The translations under genes and the position numbers were made by a program. This document shows positions 6,494 through 15,190 of a DNA stretch of 37,217 nt, piece by piece (the first letter of the stretch is position 1; each line of letters begins with the position of its first letter). This stretch comes from Deltaproteobacteria bacterium (lineage in GTDB: Bacteria > Desulfobacterota > Desulfobacteria > Desulfobacterales > ETH-SRB1). The DNA lies in contig JAFCZU010000001.1 in assembly GCA_019314185.1 (NCBI GenBank), forward strand, positions 1 through 37,217, in the 5' to 3' direction. Under the pieces are notes generated by a model. The model worked only from the letters and a program-made list of their open reading frames with translations. It did no database searches and was not told the DNA's origin.

Positions 6494-9400
6494 TTATTTC
6501 TTGATTACATTGACCATAAAGGCCTTGGTTTCAGGTATCCTGGTATTTGGATCACCGGTCGAAGGGGTGAGCAAATTAGCGCTCTCCTCTGTGCCGCTTT
6601 CAGGCCAGCGCCATCCAAAATGCCATGGAACACCAACTTGGTGAACAGTGTTTCCAGCTATCTTAAACGGTTTAAAACGCTTTGTTACAACAGCCGTACA
6701 TTCCAGAGCTCCTCGCGCAGATGAAACCATTACACGCTCACCGTTCTTGATGCCCTTCAATTCCCCGAGTTCTTCACTCATTTCCACAAAAACCTGAGGC
6801 TGAAGTTCAAGCAACCACGGTTGAGGACGTGTCATAAGACCTGTCTGCCAGTGTTCTGATACACGGTATGTTGTGCCGACAATCGGGAACCTGGGATCGC
6901 ATGTCTTATAGTCATCAGCATCTGTTCCATATACAGGCGCAACAGGATTCATACGCTGTTTGTTCATGAGGTTCTTTTCAACAGGACATTCCAACGGCTC
7001 GTAATGTTCCGGAAACGGACCATCAGCGCGGCCAGGACCGAATATCTGTCCGTACCCATGCTTTCTCATGATAAACGGATACTTAGCATCCTTTCTCTTT
7101 GTTCCGTCAGGATTCTCAAGAGGATACCATCCGCCGTCCGGAACATCTCCAATCCACTTCTTTGAAACATACTTACCGTCTTTAACATTACCGGCAAATC
7201 TGATAACCCAGTTTTTCTTATCCCATGGCTGTCCTTTAAGATCAACAGAAGCACGATTATAAATAATCCTTCTGTTTACAGGCCAACACCACGCGAACTC
7301 AGGATACAAACCGATATTGTTCGGAGCATCTACTTTGCTGCGCCTCGCTGCCATGTTGCCTTTTTCCGTATAGCTGTTACAGTAAAGCCAGTTTGCCGAT
7401 GATGTTGAGCCATCATCTTTAAGTTTAGCAAAAGACTCTACGAGTTTCCCTTTCTTTGGGCCTTCAAGGTAATAGCCGTTTATCTCTTTGGCAACCTTGT
7501 GCGGATCATACAAGCCGTCCGTCATATAATCCCATTTCAGGTTAAGTATCGGCTCAGGAAAAGCGCCACCTTCCTTATAAACCTCTTTGATCTTGTTGCC
7601 TAATTCCATTATGATATCACCATCAGAAAGGCTGTTTCCAAGCGGTTTGGGCCCCTGATAGCGCCACTGCATCCAGCGACCACTATTTGTAATACTTCCT
7701 TCCTTTTCAACAGACACACATGCCGGAAGCATAAAGACTTCGGTCTTTATGGTGGAAGGATTCATTCCAGGACCCTTCCAAAATGAGCCTGTTTCATTAT
7801 CAAAAAGATTGACATTAACCATCCAGTCAACTTTTGTCATTGCCTTACGTGTTTTATTGGAATTAGCGCCACTGCATGCCGGATTCTGGCCCCAGGCAAA
7901 AAAACCCTTGACAGTACCCTTGTACATCTCATCAAAAATGTCCAGCCAGGAATATGTCTTACCATCATCTACCTTTGGCAGCCAGTCATACCCGAAATCG
8001 TTCGCTTTAGTAGCCTTGTCGCCAAAAAACGATTTTAAGAGACTAACTGAATACTTGGAATAATTCTGCCACCAGTTTGCGGAAAGCGGATCATTGCTTT
8101 TGGGAGTCCACTTTTTGTTATAGGCGGCAAGAGACACATTCGAAGCCCTTGGAGTCTTAAGATAACCGGGCCAGATGTGCCACAGCAAACACTGATCGGT
8201 AGACCCCTGCACGTTTGACTCGCCTCGAAGCGCATTAACACCACCGCCGGCAACGCCCATGTTGCCAAGAAGAAGCTGTATCATCGCCATTGTCCGGATA
8301 TTCTGAACGCCTACCGTATGCTGGGTCCAGCCCATGGCATACATAATTGTGCCTGCTTTTCCCCTGGCGCCGGTAGCGGCATAAACCTTGTAAACCTCAA
8401 CAAGATCAGCTTCCGGAGTACCTGTAATCTTGGAAACCAGCTTGGTATTATACCTGCTGAAATGTTTCTTCAGGAGTTTAAAGACGCAGCGGCTGTTCTT
8501 TAAAGAACGATCCATTTTCGGGACGCCCTTTGAGTCCATATCAAAAGCCCACTTGCTCTTGTCATATTTCCTGTTTTCCGCATCATAGCCGGAAAACAGA
8601 CCGTTGCTGAATTTAAATGCCTTTCCGACTATAAACCCAGCATTGGTATAGTTGGCTACATACTCTTTATGGTATAGCTTTTTATCTAATATGTACTTGA
8701 TCATACCTCCCAAAAAGGCGATATCTGTGCCTGAACGAAGTGCGGTATAAATGTCCGCCTTTGAGGATGTTCTTGTAAACCGGGGGTCAACATTAATCAG
8801 CTTGGCTCCCTTTGCTTGTGCTTCAATAACATACTTAAATGATATAGGATGGTTCTCTGCAGCATTGCTGCCCATAACCAGTATACAGTCACTGTTTTTA
8901 ATATCGATCCAGTGATTAGTCATTGCACCGCGTCCGAACGACTCTGCCAGAGCCGCAACAGTTGCGCTATGTCAGATACGGGCCTGATGTTCAATATAAA
9001 CAAGCCCGAGAGCACGCATCAGCGCCTGATAAATCCAGCACTCCTCGTTGTCCATGGCAGCACTTCCAACCGAAACAATATCGGTTAACACCCTGTTTAC
9101 TACCTGTCCTTTGGCATTTTTATGCTCAAATGATGCATCCCTTGTTTTTTTCACTCGTTTGGCAATTTCCGTCAGTGCCCAGTCCCATGAAACCTTTTTC
9201 CATGTTTTGGAATAGGGAGCTCTGTACATCGGTTCAACAAGACGATTCTCATTCTCAGTCAACTGAGAAATCGCAGAACCCTTTGAACAAAGAGCCCCTC
9301 TGTTAATTACATGATCCGGATCACCTTCGATGTTGATGACACGACCGTCACCTTTCTTGCTGGTATGCACAATAGCCCCGCAACCTACAGCGCAATAACA

Positions 9401-9550
9401 ACAGATTGTGGTAGTCTCCTTGGCATACTTGGTCTTTAGCATCTGAGCGTGGGCTTTGATCGGCGTAAGATCGAATCCCAAACCGCTTACAGCAAGACCG
9501 GCAGCAGAAGCGCCAGTAATCTGAATAAACTTCCTTCGAGTAACATTCAT
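6494..9550 (-). CDS. fdhA: selenocysteine-containing formate dehydrogenase alpha subunit
   Basis: One 1018-residue gene read through an in-frame TGA at 8974-8972, codon 193. The context is QARI-Sec-HSATVAALAESFGRGAM, the conserved selenocysteine site of FdnG/FdhA enzymes, so the two open frames are not a pseudogene. The N-terminus has a Tat signal, TRRKFIQ, with a hydrophobic stretch ending AHA near residue 35. The 4Fe-4S motif uses C50, C53, C57 and C88. After the Sec come GSNAAENHP, the molybdopterin domains, and a C-terminal dinucleotide-binding domain. A hairpin GGCTCT-GGC-AGAGTC about 19 bases past the UGA is a candidate SECIS. It oxidises formate to CO2 in the periplasm. GGAGG precedes the start. 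Confidence 0.95.
8932..8974 (-). promoter_or_regulatory. selenocysteine UGA and candidate bacterial SECIS
   Basis: The UGA at 8974-8972 is followed within about 20 bases by a short stem (GGCTCT with AGAGTC around GGC). This is the position and size expected of a bacterial SECIS that binds SelB. The fold was made by eye. Confidence 0.6.
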
Positions 9551-9593
9551 AAACTCTACCTCCTTATTTACTCATGGTTAATATTAACAAACA

Positions 9594-10616
9594 TCACCCA
9601 CCAATTGCCGACATATGACCCGCAACCATGACAGACTGATCACAAGCAAGATGATGGTTATGTGGTTTGTGGCTCACAGCTCTCAGAAAAACATCGGCCA
9701 GCTCGCTGTCTAAACAACCTCTTCTAAGGGGACCTTTAAGATCCTCCTCGCTATCTGACAAAAGACATGCTCGCAGCTTTCCGCTTGCCGTTAATCTCAA
9801 CCGATTGCATTTATTGCAAAAATGCTTGCTTATAGCGTGAATAAAACCTATTTCTCCTTGAGCGCCTTTAAACTTATAACGTTCTGCAGGGCCGTCATTA
9901 ATTCCTTTTTCAACAGGATTCAATTCACCCAAAACTTTTATCCGCTCCTTTATTTCAGGCGCAAGCAGATGTTTGCCTGTATTTATTGAAGAGGTTCCGA
10001 TAGGCATATATTCGATAAATCGTATATGTAACGGCAATGAAAATGACAGCCTTGCAATCTCAATTAATTCATCATCGTTCATCCCTTCAAGAGCTACAAC
10101 ATTTATCTTAATAGGATCAAAACCATTACTTTGGGCTAATTTAATTCCTTCCCAAACCTGATGAAACCTATCATGACCGGTAATCTCATGATATTTCTTC
10201 CTGCTTAATGTATCCATGCTTACATTTATTCTTTTTATTCCGGCAGATCGTATTTTTTTAATATTATCCTTTAATAATACGCCGTTAGTTGTAATGGAGA
10301 CATCTGACAGTCCATCAATTTGTGTTAACTGACCAAGAAAATCGTAAACGCCCTTCCGGATAAGCGGTTCTCCACCGGTTATCCTAACTTTGGATATTCC
10401 GAGACGAATCCCAATTCTCACAATGCGCAGGATTTCTTCATATCTTAAAATTTCTTTATGCGGGAGTCGTTGCTGTGGAGTGTTAGGAACGCAGTATATG
10501 CATCGCAGGTTGCAGCGATCGGTAATAGATATACGTAAATAGTTCAGGCGTCGATTATACTTGTCGATCAGTTGTAAATCAGGCAATTTTATTATTCTTT
10601 TATCGATATCCGTCAT
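9594..10616 (-). CDS. moaA: GTP 3',8-cyclase MoaA, molybdopterin biosynthesis
   Basis: A 340-residue radical SAM enzyme that carries out the first step of molybdenum cofactor synthesis, turning GTP into 3',8-cyclo-GTP. The N-terminal cluster motif is CNLRCIYC (C35, C39, C42). GGEPLIRKG follows, and a second cluster site appears as CNKCNRLRLTASGKLRACL. The C-terminus ends IGG, the conserved MoaA tail. I take ATG 10616 as start because AAGGTGAT lies at the right spacing; a GTG three codons upstream is the alternative. Placed 43 bases before fdhA, it supplies cofactor to that enzyme. It is the first gene after the GEMM riboswitch and terminator. Confidence 0.95.
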   Translation of the reverse strand: MTDIDKRIIKLPDLQLIDKYNRRLNYLRISITDRCNLRCIYCVPNTPQQRLPHKEILRYEEILRIVRIGIRLGISKVRITGGEPLIRKGVYDFLGQLTQIDGLSDVSITTNGVLLKDNIKKIRSAGIKRINVSMDTLSRKKYHEITGHDRFHQVWEGIKLAQSNGFDPIKINVVALEGMNDDELIEIARLSFSLPLHIRFIEYMPIGTSSINTGKHLLAPEIKERIKVLGELNPVEKGINDGPAERYKFKGAQGEIGFIHAISKHFCNKCNRLRLTASGKLRACLLSDSEEDLKGPLRRGCLDSELADVFLRAVSHKPHNHHLACDQSVMVAGHMSAIGG

Positions 10617-10663
10617 TACGATCACCTTATTATGAGAAATATTTGGGACAATCCCTTAAAAAC

Positions 10664-10704
10664 AAAAAACGCCTTCAGCATCTTTCTGCCGAAGGCGTTT
10701 TTTA
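10664..10704 (-). terminator. intrinsic terminator in the riboswitch expression platform
   Basis: On the minus strand, AAAAAACGCCTTCGGCA pairs with TGCTGAAGGCG followed by TTTTTT. It lies between the aptamer and the moaA start. Because the run is A-rich on one side and T-rich on the other, it could also work from the plus strand. Confidence 0.85.
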
Positions 10705-10710
10705 AATCAC

Positions 10711-10809
10711 ATCGTACCTTCAGCAACACGGCAGTCATGGCTCTTTAGCTGTAGACCCGTAGTTTTGCGTCACTGCCTTTCGACAGATTTGCCTTTTTTT
10801 TCGTACGTT
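10711..10809 (-). ncRNA. GEMM-I cyclic dinucleotide (c-di-GMP-I type) riboswitch upstream of moaA-fdhAB
   Basis: The minus-strand RNA reads GGCAAAUCUGUCGAAAGGCA, then GUGACGCAAAACUACGGGUC, matching the GEMM-I core. The P1b stem CUGUC-GAAA-GGCAG carries the GAAA tetraloop, GACGCAAA is the invariant joining segment, and ACGG-GUC pairs with GAC-UG-CCGU to form the second helix with the receptor side. CGUAC and GUACG close the base stem. The base I align with G20 of the Vibrio Vc2 aptamer is G, which favours c-di-GMP over cGAMP, but this alignment is by eye. The RNA is preceded by its own promoter and followed by a terminator before moaA. Confidence 0.93.
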
Positions 10810-10832
10810 TAATACTTAGATACTTTAATGCT

Positions 10833-10861
10833 TAGATAAATTGGATCGGTTCTCCTGTCAA
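10833..10861 (-). promoter_or_regulatory. promoter of the riboswitch-moaA-fdh transcript
   Basis: Minus-strand TTGACA (10861-10856), a 17-base spacer and TATCTA (10838-10833). The start of transcription should fall about 20 bases before the aptamer. Confidence 0.7.
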
Positions 10862-10934
10862 GAAAAATTTTAAGCACAAAAAGTTCCGTGGATTGATTCT
10901 TTTAACAAACAAACTCCCTTTACAGGCAAAACAA

Positions 10935-11417
10935 TTATTTTTCTTCAGAAACAACAGCATCATTCGGTTCATCATCTGCAATTTTAATTGAACAATTCTT
11001 TTTTACGATATTGGTTCCATCAAAATCTTCATCAAACTCATCTTCAAGCAATTCGTCGACATCAAGTTCAACCACTTCCTTTTTTATATCAGCAGCGGCC
11101 TTTAATGCTTCCAAACTTTTAGCTAACAAATCAGCATCATCTATCAAAAGTTCAACAGGCTGATTATCTTCAGCACCATACACAAACATAACAGATTCTG
11201 CTATTTTATCCGCATATATTTCCGGCGGATAAAAATCTCTGTTCCTTAACGCGGCAATAAGATGCTGCTTATCTATTGCCATTGCTGATTCAATGATTTT
11301 GCTATCATATGTTTCATCACGAATGAGTAAAAACATTTCTTTGCTTTGCTCAACGAACTCTTTGATTATAAGCTCGTTGTTTTCATCATTTCTCAAAATT
11401 AAATATTTTTGCTTCAT
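10935..11417 (-). CDS. acidic protein of unknown function
   Basis: A 160-residue cytoplasmic protein that I do not recognise. The first 90 residues (MKQKYLILRNDENNELIIKE onward) look like a small mixed alpha/beta domain. After about residue 95 it becomes very acidic, with VVELDVDELLEDEFDEDFDG, and ends with another acidic stretch. There is no signal peptide, membrane span or cysteine cluster. AAAGGAT lies before the ATG at 11417. It is upstream of the riboswitch promoter on the same strand and has no clear terminator, so its transcript could run into the moaA leader. No function is proposed. Confidence 0.7.
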   Translation of the reverse strand: MKQKYLILRNDENNELIIKEFVEQSKEMFLLIRDETYDSKIIESAMAIDKQHLIAALRNRDFYPPEIYADKIAESVMFVYGAEDNQPVELLIDDADLLAKSLEALKAAADIKKEVVELDVDELLEDEFDEDFDGTNIVKKNCSIKIADDEPNDAVVSEEK

Positions 11418-11534
11418 AGTTTATCCTTTTATACTTTAATTAAAATAAATATTTGTTTTTTGAAAAACCACAAAACAATAATCATGTCAACATACAAATG
11501 ACAGCTTTATTTTTAATTATAAAATTGTAACTAT

Positions 11535-11668
11535 TCAGGCACAGAGTGGCAAAGGCACAAAGGCGCATAGTTAGCTTGCCTAAAGTCATTGATTTTTGCC
11601 TGGCCCGCAAATCTCTATATGTTTTTATTTTTCTTTGTGCCACTGTGCCTTTGCCGCTCTGTGCCTGA
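11535..11668. repeat. palindromic repeat with 25-base arms
   Basis: The arm starting TCAGGCACAGAG at 11535-11559 matches the complement of 11644-11668 at 24 of 25 bases, around an 84-base centre. The arms resemble dispersed GCACAGAGGCACAAAGG-type intergenic repeats. Confidence 0.75.
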
Positions 11669-11705
11669 GTGATTACTGTATTTAAACTATCTGCGTTCAT
11701 CTGTG

Positions 11706-11738
11706 CCAGCCCCGTAGCTCCAGCAAATGGTACTGGGG
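11706..11738. repeat. short hairpin element inside another repeat
   Basis: CCCC-GTA at 11710-11716 can pair with TAC-T-GGGG at 11731-11738. It interrupts text (CTGCGTTCATCTGTG before, AATCTGTGGCTGAAT after) that looks like one continuous older repeat. Confidence 0.5.
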
Positions 11739-11860
11739 TGAATCTGTGGCTGAATAATTACATAAAATTTAACATGGCAAAAGCATTTGTAAGTTTGTGT
11801 AGAATTTACTGCTTTTATAAAGTTCAAATGCGTTTGCCTTGTAAAATTCAATAAAAAATA

Positions 11861-11889
11861 TTGACCTGCATTACGCAAAATGATAAAAA
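11861..11889 (+). promoter_or_regulatory. promoter of tRNA-Ser(UGA)
   Basis: TTGACC at 11861-11866, 17-base spacer, TAAAAA at 11884-11889, ending 11 bases before the tRNA. Confidence 0.55.
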
Positions 11890-11900
11890 ATATTTTTTCA

Positions 11901-11988
11901 GGAGGGATGGTCGAGTGGCTTAAGGCGGCGGTCTTGAAAACCGTTGAGTGTCAAAGCTCCGTGGGTTCAAATCCTACTCCCTCCGCCA
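11901..11988 (+). tRNA. tRNA-Ser (anticodon UGA)
   Basis: The acceptor GGAGGGA pairs with TCCCTCC, followed by G and an encoded CCA. The anticodon arm reads CGGT-CTTGAAA-ACCG with TGA in the loop. There is a long variable arm, as in serine tRNAs, and a GGTTCAAATCC T arm. Confidence 0.95.
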
Positions 11989-12005
11989 TAGAATAGATGG
12001 GCAAA

Positions 12006-12133
12006 AAGTGCCTAAAGTTAAGGAATTCTGCCATGTTATATGTTCCTTAAGTCATTAATGCACGAGTAGCAAACTTCTGTAGCTTTGGATTATCAATTAG
12101 CACACCGAAGGCGTACAATAACTTTAGGCACTT
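12006..12133. repeat. MITE-like palindromic element between two tRNA-Ser genes
   Basis: Perfect 15-base inverted ends, AAGTGCCTAAAGTTA at 12006-12020 and its complement at 12119-12133, enclose 98 bases. A second inner pair TTAAGGAA and TTCCTTAA sits next to the left end. There is no coding capacity. It fits a small non-autonomous element. Confidence 0.65.
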
Positions 12134-12141
12134 AAACTTAT

Positions 12142-12234
12142 GGAGAGATGGCCGAGCCGGCTGAAGGCGCTCGCCTGCTAAGCGAGTGTGGGGTGAAAAC
12201 TCCACCGAGGGTTCGAATCCCTCTCTCTCCGCCA
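12142..12234 (+). tRNA. tRNA-Ser (anticodon GCU)
   Basis: The acceptor GGAGAGA pairs with TCTCTCC, followed by G and an encoded CCA. The anticodon arm is CTCGC-CTGCTAA-GCGAG with GCT. It has a long class II variable arm and a GGTTCGAATCC T arm. Confidence 0.95.
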
Positions 12235-12384
12235 ATATCAACAGGTTAGCTTAAACTGGCCGATGATTTTTTTGCCCGAAAGAATTATAAATCGGACAGA
12301 TCATCGGACAGGTTAGGCTAAGAAATTAATTAATCCCCACTGTTACCCTGTCTGCGCAACAAACAAGCGGAAATGCTAAAGGCA

Positions 12385-12421
12385 TAAAAAAAGGAGACAG
12401 CCAAAGCTGTCTCCTTTTTTT
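12385..12421 (-). terminator. intrinsic terminator after sat
   Basis: AAGGAGACAGC and GCTGTCTCCTT form a perfect stem around CAAA, flanked by an A-run and a T-run. It ends sat on the minus strand, and could also stop plus-strand transcription coming from the tRNA genes. Confidence 0.9.
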
Positions 12422-12443
12422 ATTAAGAAAACTTTTCTATAAT

Positions 12444-13727
12444 TTATTTCATTTTTTCGCCGGACGCGGCTTTCTGCATCTTGATTTCAACTTTTTCGGT
12501 CAGGCCTTCATAGTATTCGCGAAGAATTGCCAATACCTCCTCCCTACCAAAGTGATCAGGAATATCACCGCCTTCGGAAAGCATCTTGCGAAGTTTTGTC
12601 CCTGAAAGAATTACACGATCTTCTTTTTTGTGCGGACAGGTCCTCAACGATGCCATTCCATCGCACTTAAAGCAATAGAATGTCCAATCGATCTTTAACG
12701 GTTTGCAAAGAAGTTTTTTCCCAGGATCTTCCGGCTGGGGAATTATATCAAATATCTCCTGCGCTTCAAACAAACCGTAAAAGTCACCAACACCAGCGTG
12801 ATCGCGGCCGATAATCATCCGATTAACACCGTAGTTCTGCCTGAAAGTGGCATGAAGCAAAGCCTCTCTCGGACCTGCATAGCGCATGTCAAGAGGATAT
12901 CCGCCCTGAACAACATTCTCTTTGGAAAAGTAACCATCGATAAGCTTATTTATACATTTTATGCGAACTTCAGCCGGAATATCGCCAGGTTTCAGAGATC
13001 CGACAAGAGAGTGAATAAACACGCCGTCACATACCTCAACGGCGATTTTGGCAAGATACTCATGAGAACGATGCATCGGGTTCCTGAGCTGAAGCGCTGC
13101 AACCTTGCTCCATCCCTTTTCATCAAAAATGGCTCGCGATTGTTTTGGGGTCATATAGGTGCCTGGAAATTTTTCGGGAAAATCACCTTCACTAAGCACT
13201 TTTACAGGACCGGCAAGGCAATAATCTTTCTGAGCCATAACCATTTTAACACCTGGATGATCTTCGAGAGCAACTTCCCAGAATTTATCGTCTGCAGAAT
13301 CTTCGCCCTGGCCCTTGTAAACCTTTTCACATTCCCATTTTTTATCAGCCTCGGTCATCTCATATTTTTCCGTGATCTTCATGGTAGCCATGAACTCTCC
13401 AGCTTTATTTTGCAAAGCAATTTCATCGCCTTCATTGATGGCGTCGGCATCTTCTTTAGATGCTGACAGAGTCACAGGCACAGGCCAAAAAGTGCCGTCA
13501 GTCAGCAAAAAGTTTTCGCAAACACTTTTCCAGTCAGCCTTGGTCATAAAACCGTTTAAAGGGCTGAATCCACCAATACCCATCATAATAAGATCGCCGT
13601 TTGCACGACCTGTAATAGAAATGGTTTTTAAAGTTTCTGCCTTTTTCTTCTCTGCCTCCAGTTCACTTCCTTCCAGCAAACAACAGACTAACCCTTTTCC
13701 TCCATGTGGTGCTACTAATTTAGACAT
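12444..13727 (-). CDS. sat: sulfate adenylyltransferase (ATP sulfurylase)
   Basis: A 427-residue cytoplasmic enzyme that activates sulfate with ATP to adenylylsulfate (APS) and pyrophosphate, the first step of dissimilatory sulfate reduction. The active-site motifs are visible: [11 protein letters not shown] near residue 210 and [12 protein letters not shown] near 295. [13 protein letters not shown] gives the zinc-site cysteines. The length and single-domain form, with no APS kinase, match the sulfate-reducer type. AAGGAG precedes the start at 13727. It lies downstream of qmoC with a 250-base gap that contains a candidate promoter, and is closed by a strong terminator. Confidence 0.97.
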   Translation of the reverse strand: MSKLVAPHGGKGLVCCLLEGSELEAEKKKAETLKTISITGRANGDLIMMGIGGFSPLNGFMTKADWKSVCENFLLTDGTFWPVPVTLSASKEDADAINEGDEIALQNKAGEFMATMKITEKYEMTEADKKWECEKVYKGQGEDSADDKFWEVALEDHPGVKMVMAQKDYCLAGPVKVLSEGDFPEKFPGTYMTPKQSRAIFDEKGWSKVAALQLRNPMHRSHEYLAKIAVEVCDGVFIHSLVGSLKPGDIPAEVRIKCINKLIDGYFSKENVVQGGYPLDMRYAGPREALLHATFRQNYGVNRMIIGRDHAGVGDFYGLFEAQEIFDIIPQPEDPGKKLLCKPLKIDWTFYCFKCDGMASLRTCPHKKEDRVILSGTKLRKMLSEGGDIPDHFGREEVLAILREYYEGLTEKVEIKMQKAASGEKMK

Positions 13728-13932
13728 TGGCTTTTTCTCCTTCTCAATATTATTACATTAATTTACAACTAATCCATTATCCATTATTATATTTTCTTCA
13801 CCACAAAGAACACAAAGCATATAAAGATAAAATCATTCTTAAAAACCACAAACTTCGTATATCTTTATGATTTAATTTCTTCCAATTCCAACTAATCCAA
13901 AAAAACACAATTTGTAACTATATAAATAATAT

Positions 13933-13961
13933 TTTCTAAAGCACGCAAAGCAAATTGTCAA
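13933..13961 (-). promoter_or_regulatory. candidate promoter of sat
   Basis: Minus-strand TTGACA (13961-13956), 17-base spacer, TAGAAA (13938-13933), starting 17 bases after the qmoC stop. The leader would be about 200 bases, A/T rich. Confidence 0.55.
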
Positions 13962-13977
13962 TAAAAATCATAGATGC

Positions 13978-15108
13978 CTATCTGTTACCGTATTCACCGT
14001 AAGCCATTGCAACTGTTCTATATACAAGATGAGCAAGCTTTGAAAACGGCAAAAACATAAACAAATTAAATATAAAAATAAGATGGATGAAATATAAGGG
14101 ATAAGAAAGACCCGCTATATTTGCCAGTCTTGTCATCTCTGTCAACATGCCGCTGGCTCCAAGCCCAAAAACAAGCCATAATAGATACCAGTCCTTATAA
14201 CTACTGACCTGATCTGTTTGGCTCATACGGCTTTTTATCATCAAAGCGCTGCCGATAACAAGGGCTACGCCGCTGACATTGGCAAGCCATTTTACAGGAT
14301 TCATCTGCGAATAAGGGCCATGAATCTGAAAAACATAAAGCACGACAAAAAATATGCTTGTTACAATGAAAAGTCCGATAAATGAATACAATACCATAAA
14401 ATGTGCTGTAGCACGGTCTTTGTTTTCACCGCATTCTGTAAACTTGCTGTGCTTTAATATGGTCGGAATAACTTTAAAAAGCGCTTTCACAAGACCACCA
14501 AGATCCAGCTTCTTCTTGTCTGTTTTGCCTTCAAGCACTGCGTTTTCATGTATATCATTTACAAATCTTTTGAGTCCTAAACCGAAAATAACAACAACCC
14601 ATATTGAAAGCGGAACAAAAACCATGTCAACAAGCCATGAAGAAAAAAAGTGTGAATGAACAATTTCATCTCCACCCGGAGTAAAATCTAACAAACCTGT
14701 AATAAAACCAAGTACCAGAAACACAACTACAGGAAGCCCCAACAACACAGGCAGTTTTTTTGGATCATTTACAGCCTTTCCTATAAATTTCGGCGTTGCA
14801 TATTCCGAAATCGCATAGGAGCGGATAGCTCCAAGCACATCACCCGGCTTTGCACCGCGCGGGCACATGGTAGTACAATCTCCGCAATTATGGCACAACC
14901 ATATATCCATGCTGCCAACTAATTTATCCTTCAAACCCCATGATGCGGCAATCATTTCTTTTCTTGGGAAGGGTTTATTCTCCGGAGCGATCGGGCAAAC
15001 TACCGAACATGTTGCGCATTGAAAACACTTCTTCAGTGTATCACCCCCAAGCCCGACAACCTCTTTAATAAACTCTGCATTGGGCTCAACCAGGTATCTA
15101 TCCGCCAT
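13978..15108 (-). CDS. qmoC: quinone-interacting membrane-bound oxidoreductase subunit QmoC
   Basis: A 376-residue membrane subunit of the Qmo complex. The N-terminal HdrC-like part carries two 4Fe-4S motifs, CFQCATCSVVCP (about 28-39) and CHNCGDCTTMCPRG (about 72-85). From about residue 120 it has about six hydrophobic spans of a HdrE/NarI-like cytochrome b domain, where quinol is expected to be oxidised. I start at ATG 15108 because AGGAGG stands eight bases before it; an in-frame ATG 13 codons upstream lacks such a site. It follows qmoB by 173 bases, a gap filled with iterated GTCGAG/GTCAAG words. Confidence 0.95.
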   Translation of the reverse strand: MADRYLVEPNAEFIKEVVGLGGDTLKKCFQCATCSVVCPIAPENKPFPRKEMIAASWGLKDKLVGSMDIWLCHNCGDCTTMCPRGAKPGDVLGAIRSYAISEYATPKFIGKAVNDPKKLPVLLGLPVVVFLVLGFITGLLDFTPGGDEIVHSHFFSSWLVDMVFVPLSIWVVVIFGLGLKRFVNDIHENAVLEGKTDKKKLDLGGLVKALFKVIPTILKHSKFTECGENKDRATAHFMVLYSFIGLFIVTSIFFVVLYVFQIHGPYSQMNPVKWLANVSGVALVIGSALMIKSRMSQTDQVSSYKDWYLLWLVFGLGASGMLTEMTRLANIAGLSYPLYFIHLIFIFNLFMFLPFSKLAHLVYRTVAMAYGEYGNR

Positions 15109-15190
15109 ACTTTTACCTCCTATATTGACTATCAATAAAACAGCCAACCCTTAATATATAAAATATATAAACTTAGTCTTGTAATTAGCC

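Larger units (their letters stand above)
11418..11860. other. repeat-filled spacer before the tRNA-Ser genes
   Basis: No credible gene. It holds a 25-base inverted repeat pair (11535-11559 and 11644-11668) and an inserted hairpin at 11706-11738, listed separately. The remainder is A/T rich. Confidence 0.6.

Noticed and set aside
8972..9550. fdhA as a gene broken by a stop codon
   Set aside because: The TGA lies exactly at the conserved selenocysteine position and the frame continues; it is a selenoprotein, not a pseudogene.
12047..12241. Minus-strand open frame reading AEREGFEPSVEFSPHTRLAG
   Set aside because: This is the well-known false translation of a tRNA-Ser gene on the opposite strand; it overlaps tRNA-Ser(GCU).
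12798..13466. Long plus-strand open frame opposite sat
   Set aside because: It is a shadow of the clearly coding sat gene, with no start signal or domain.
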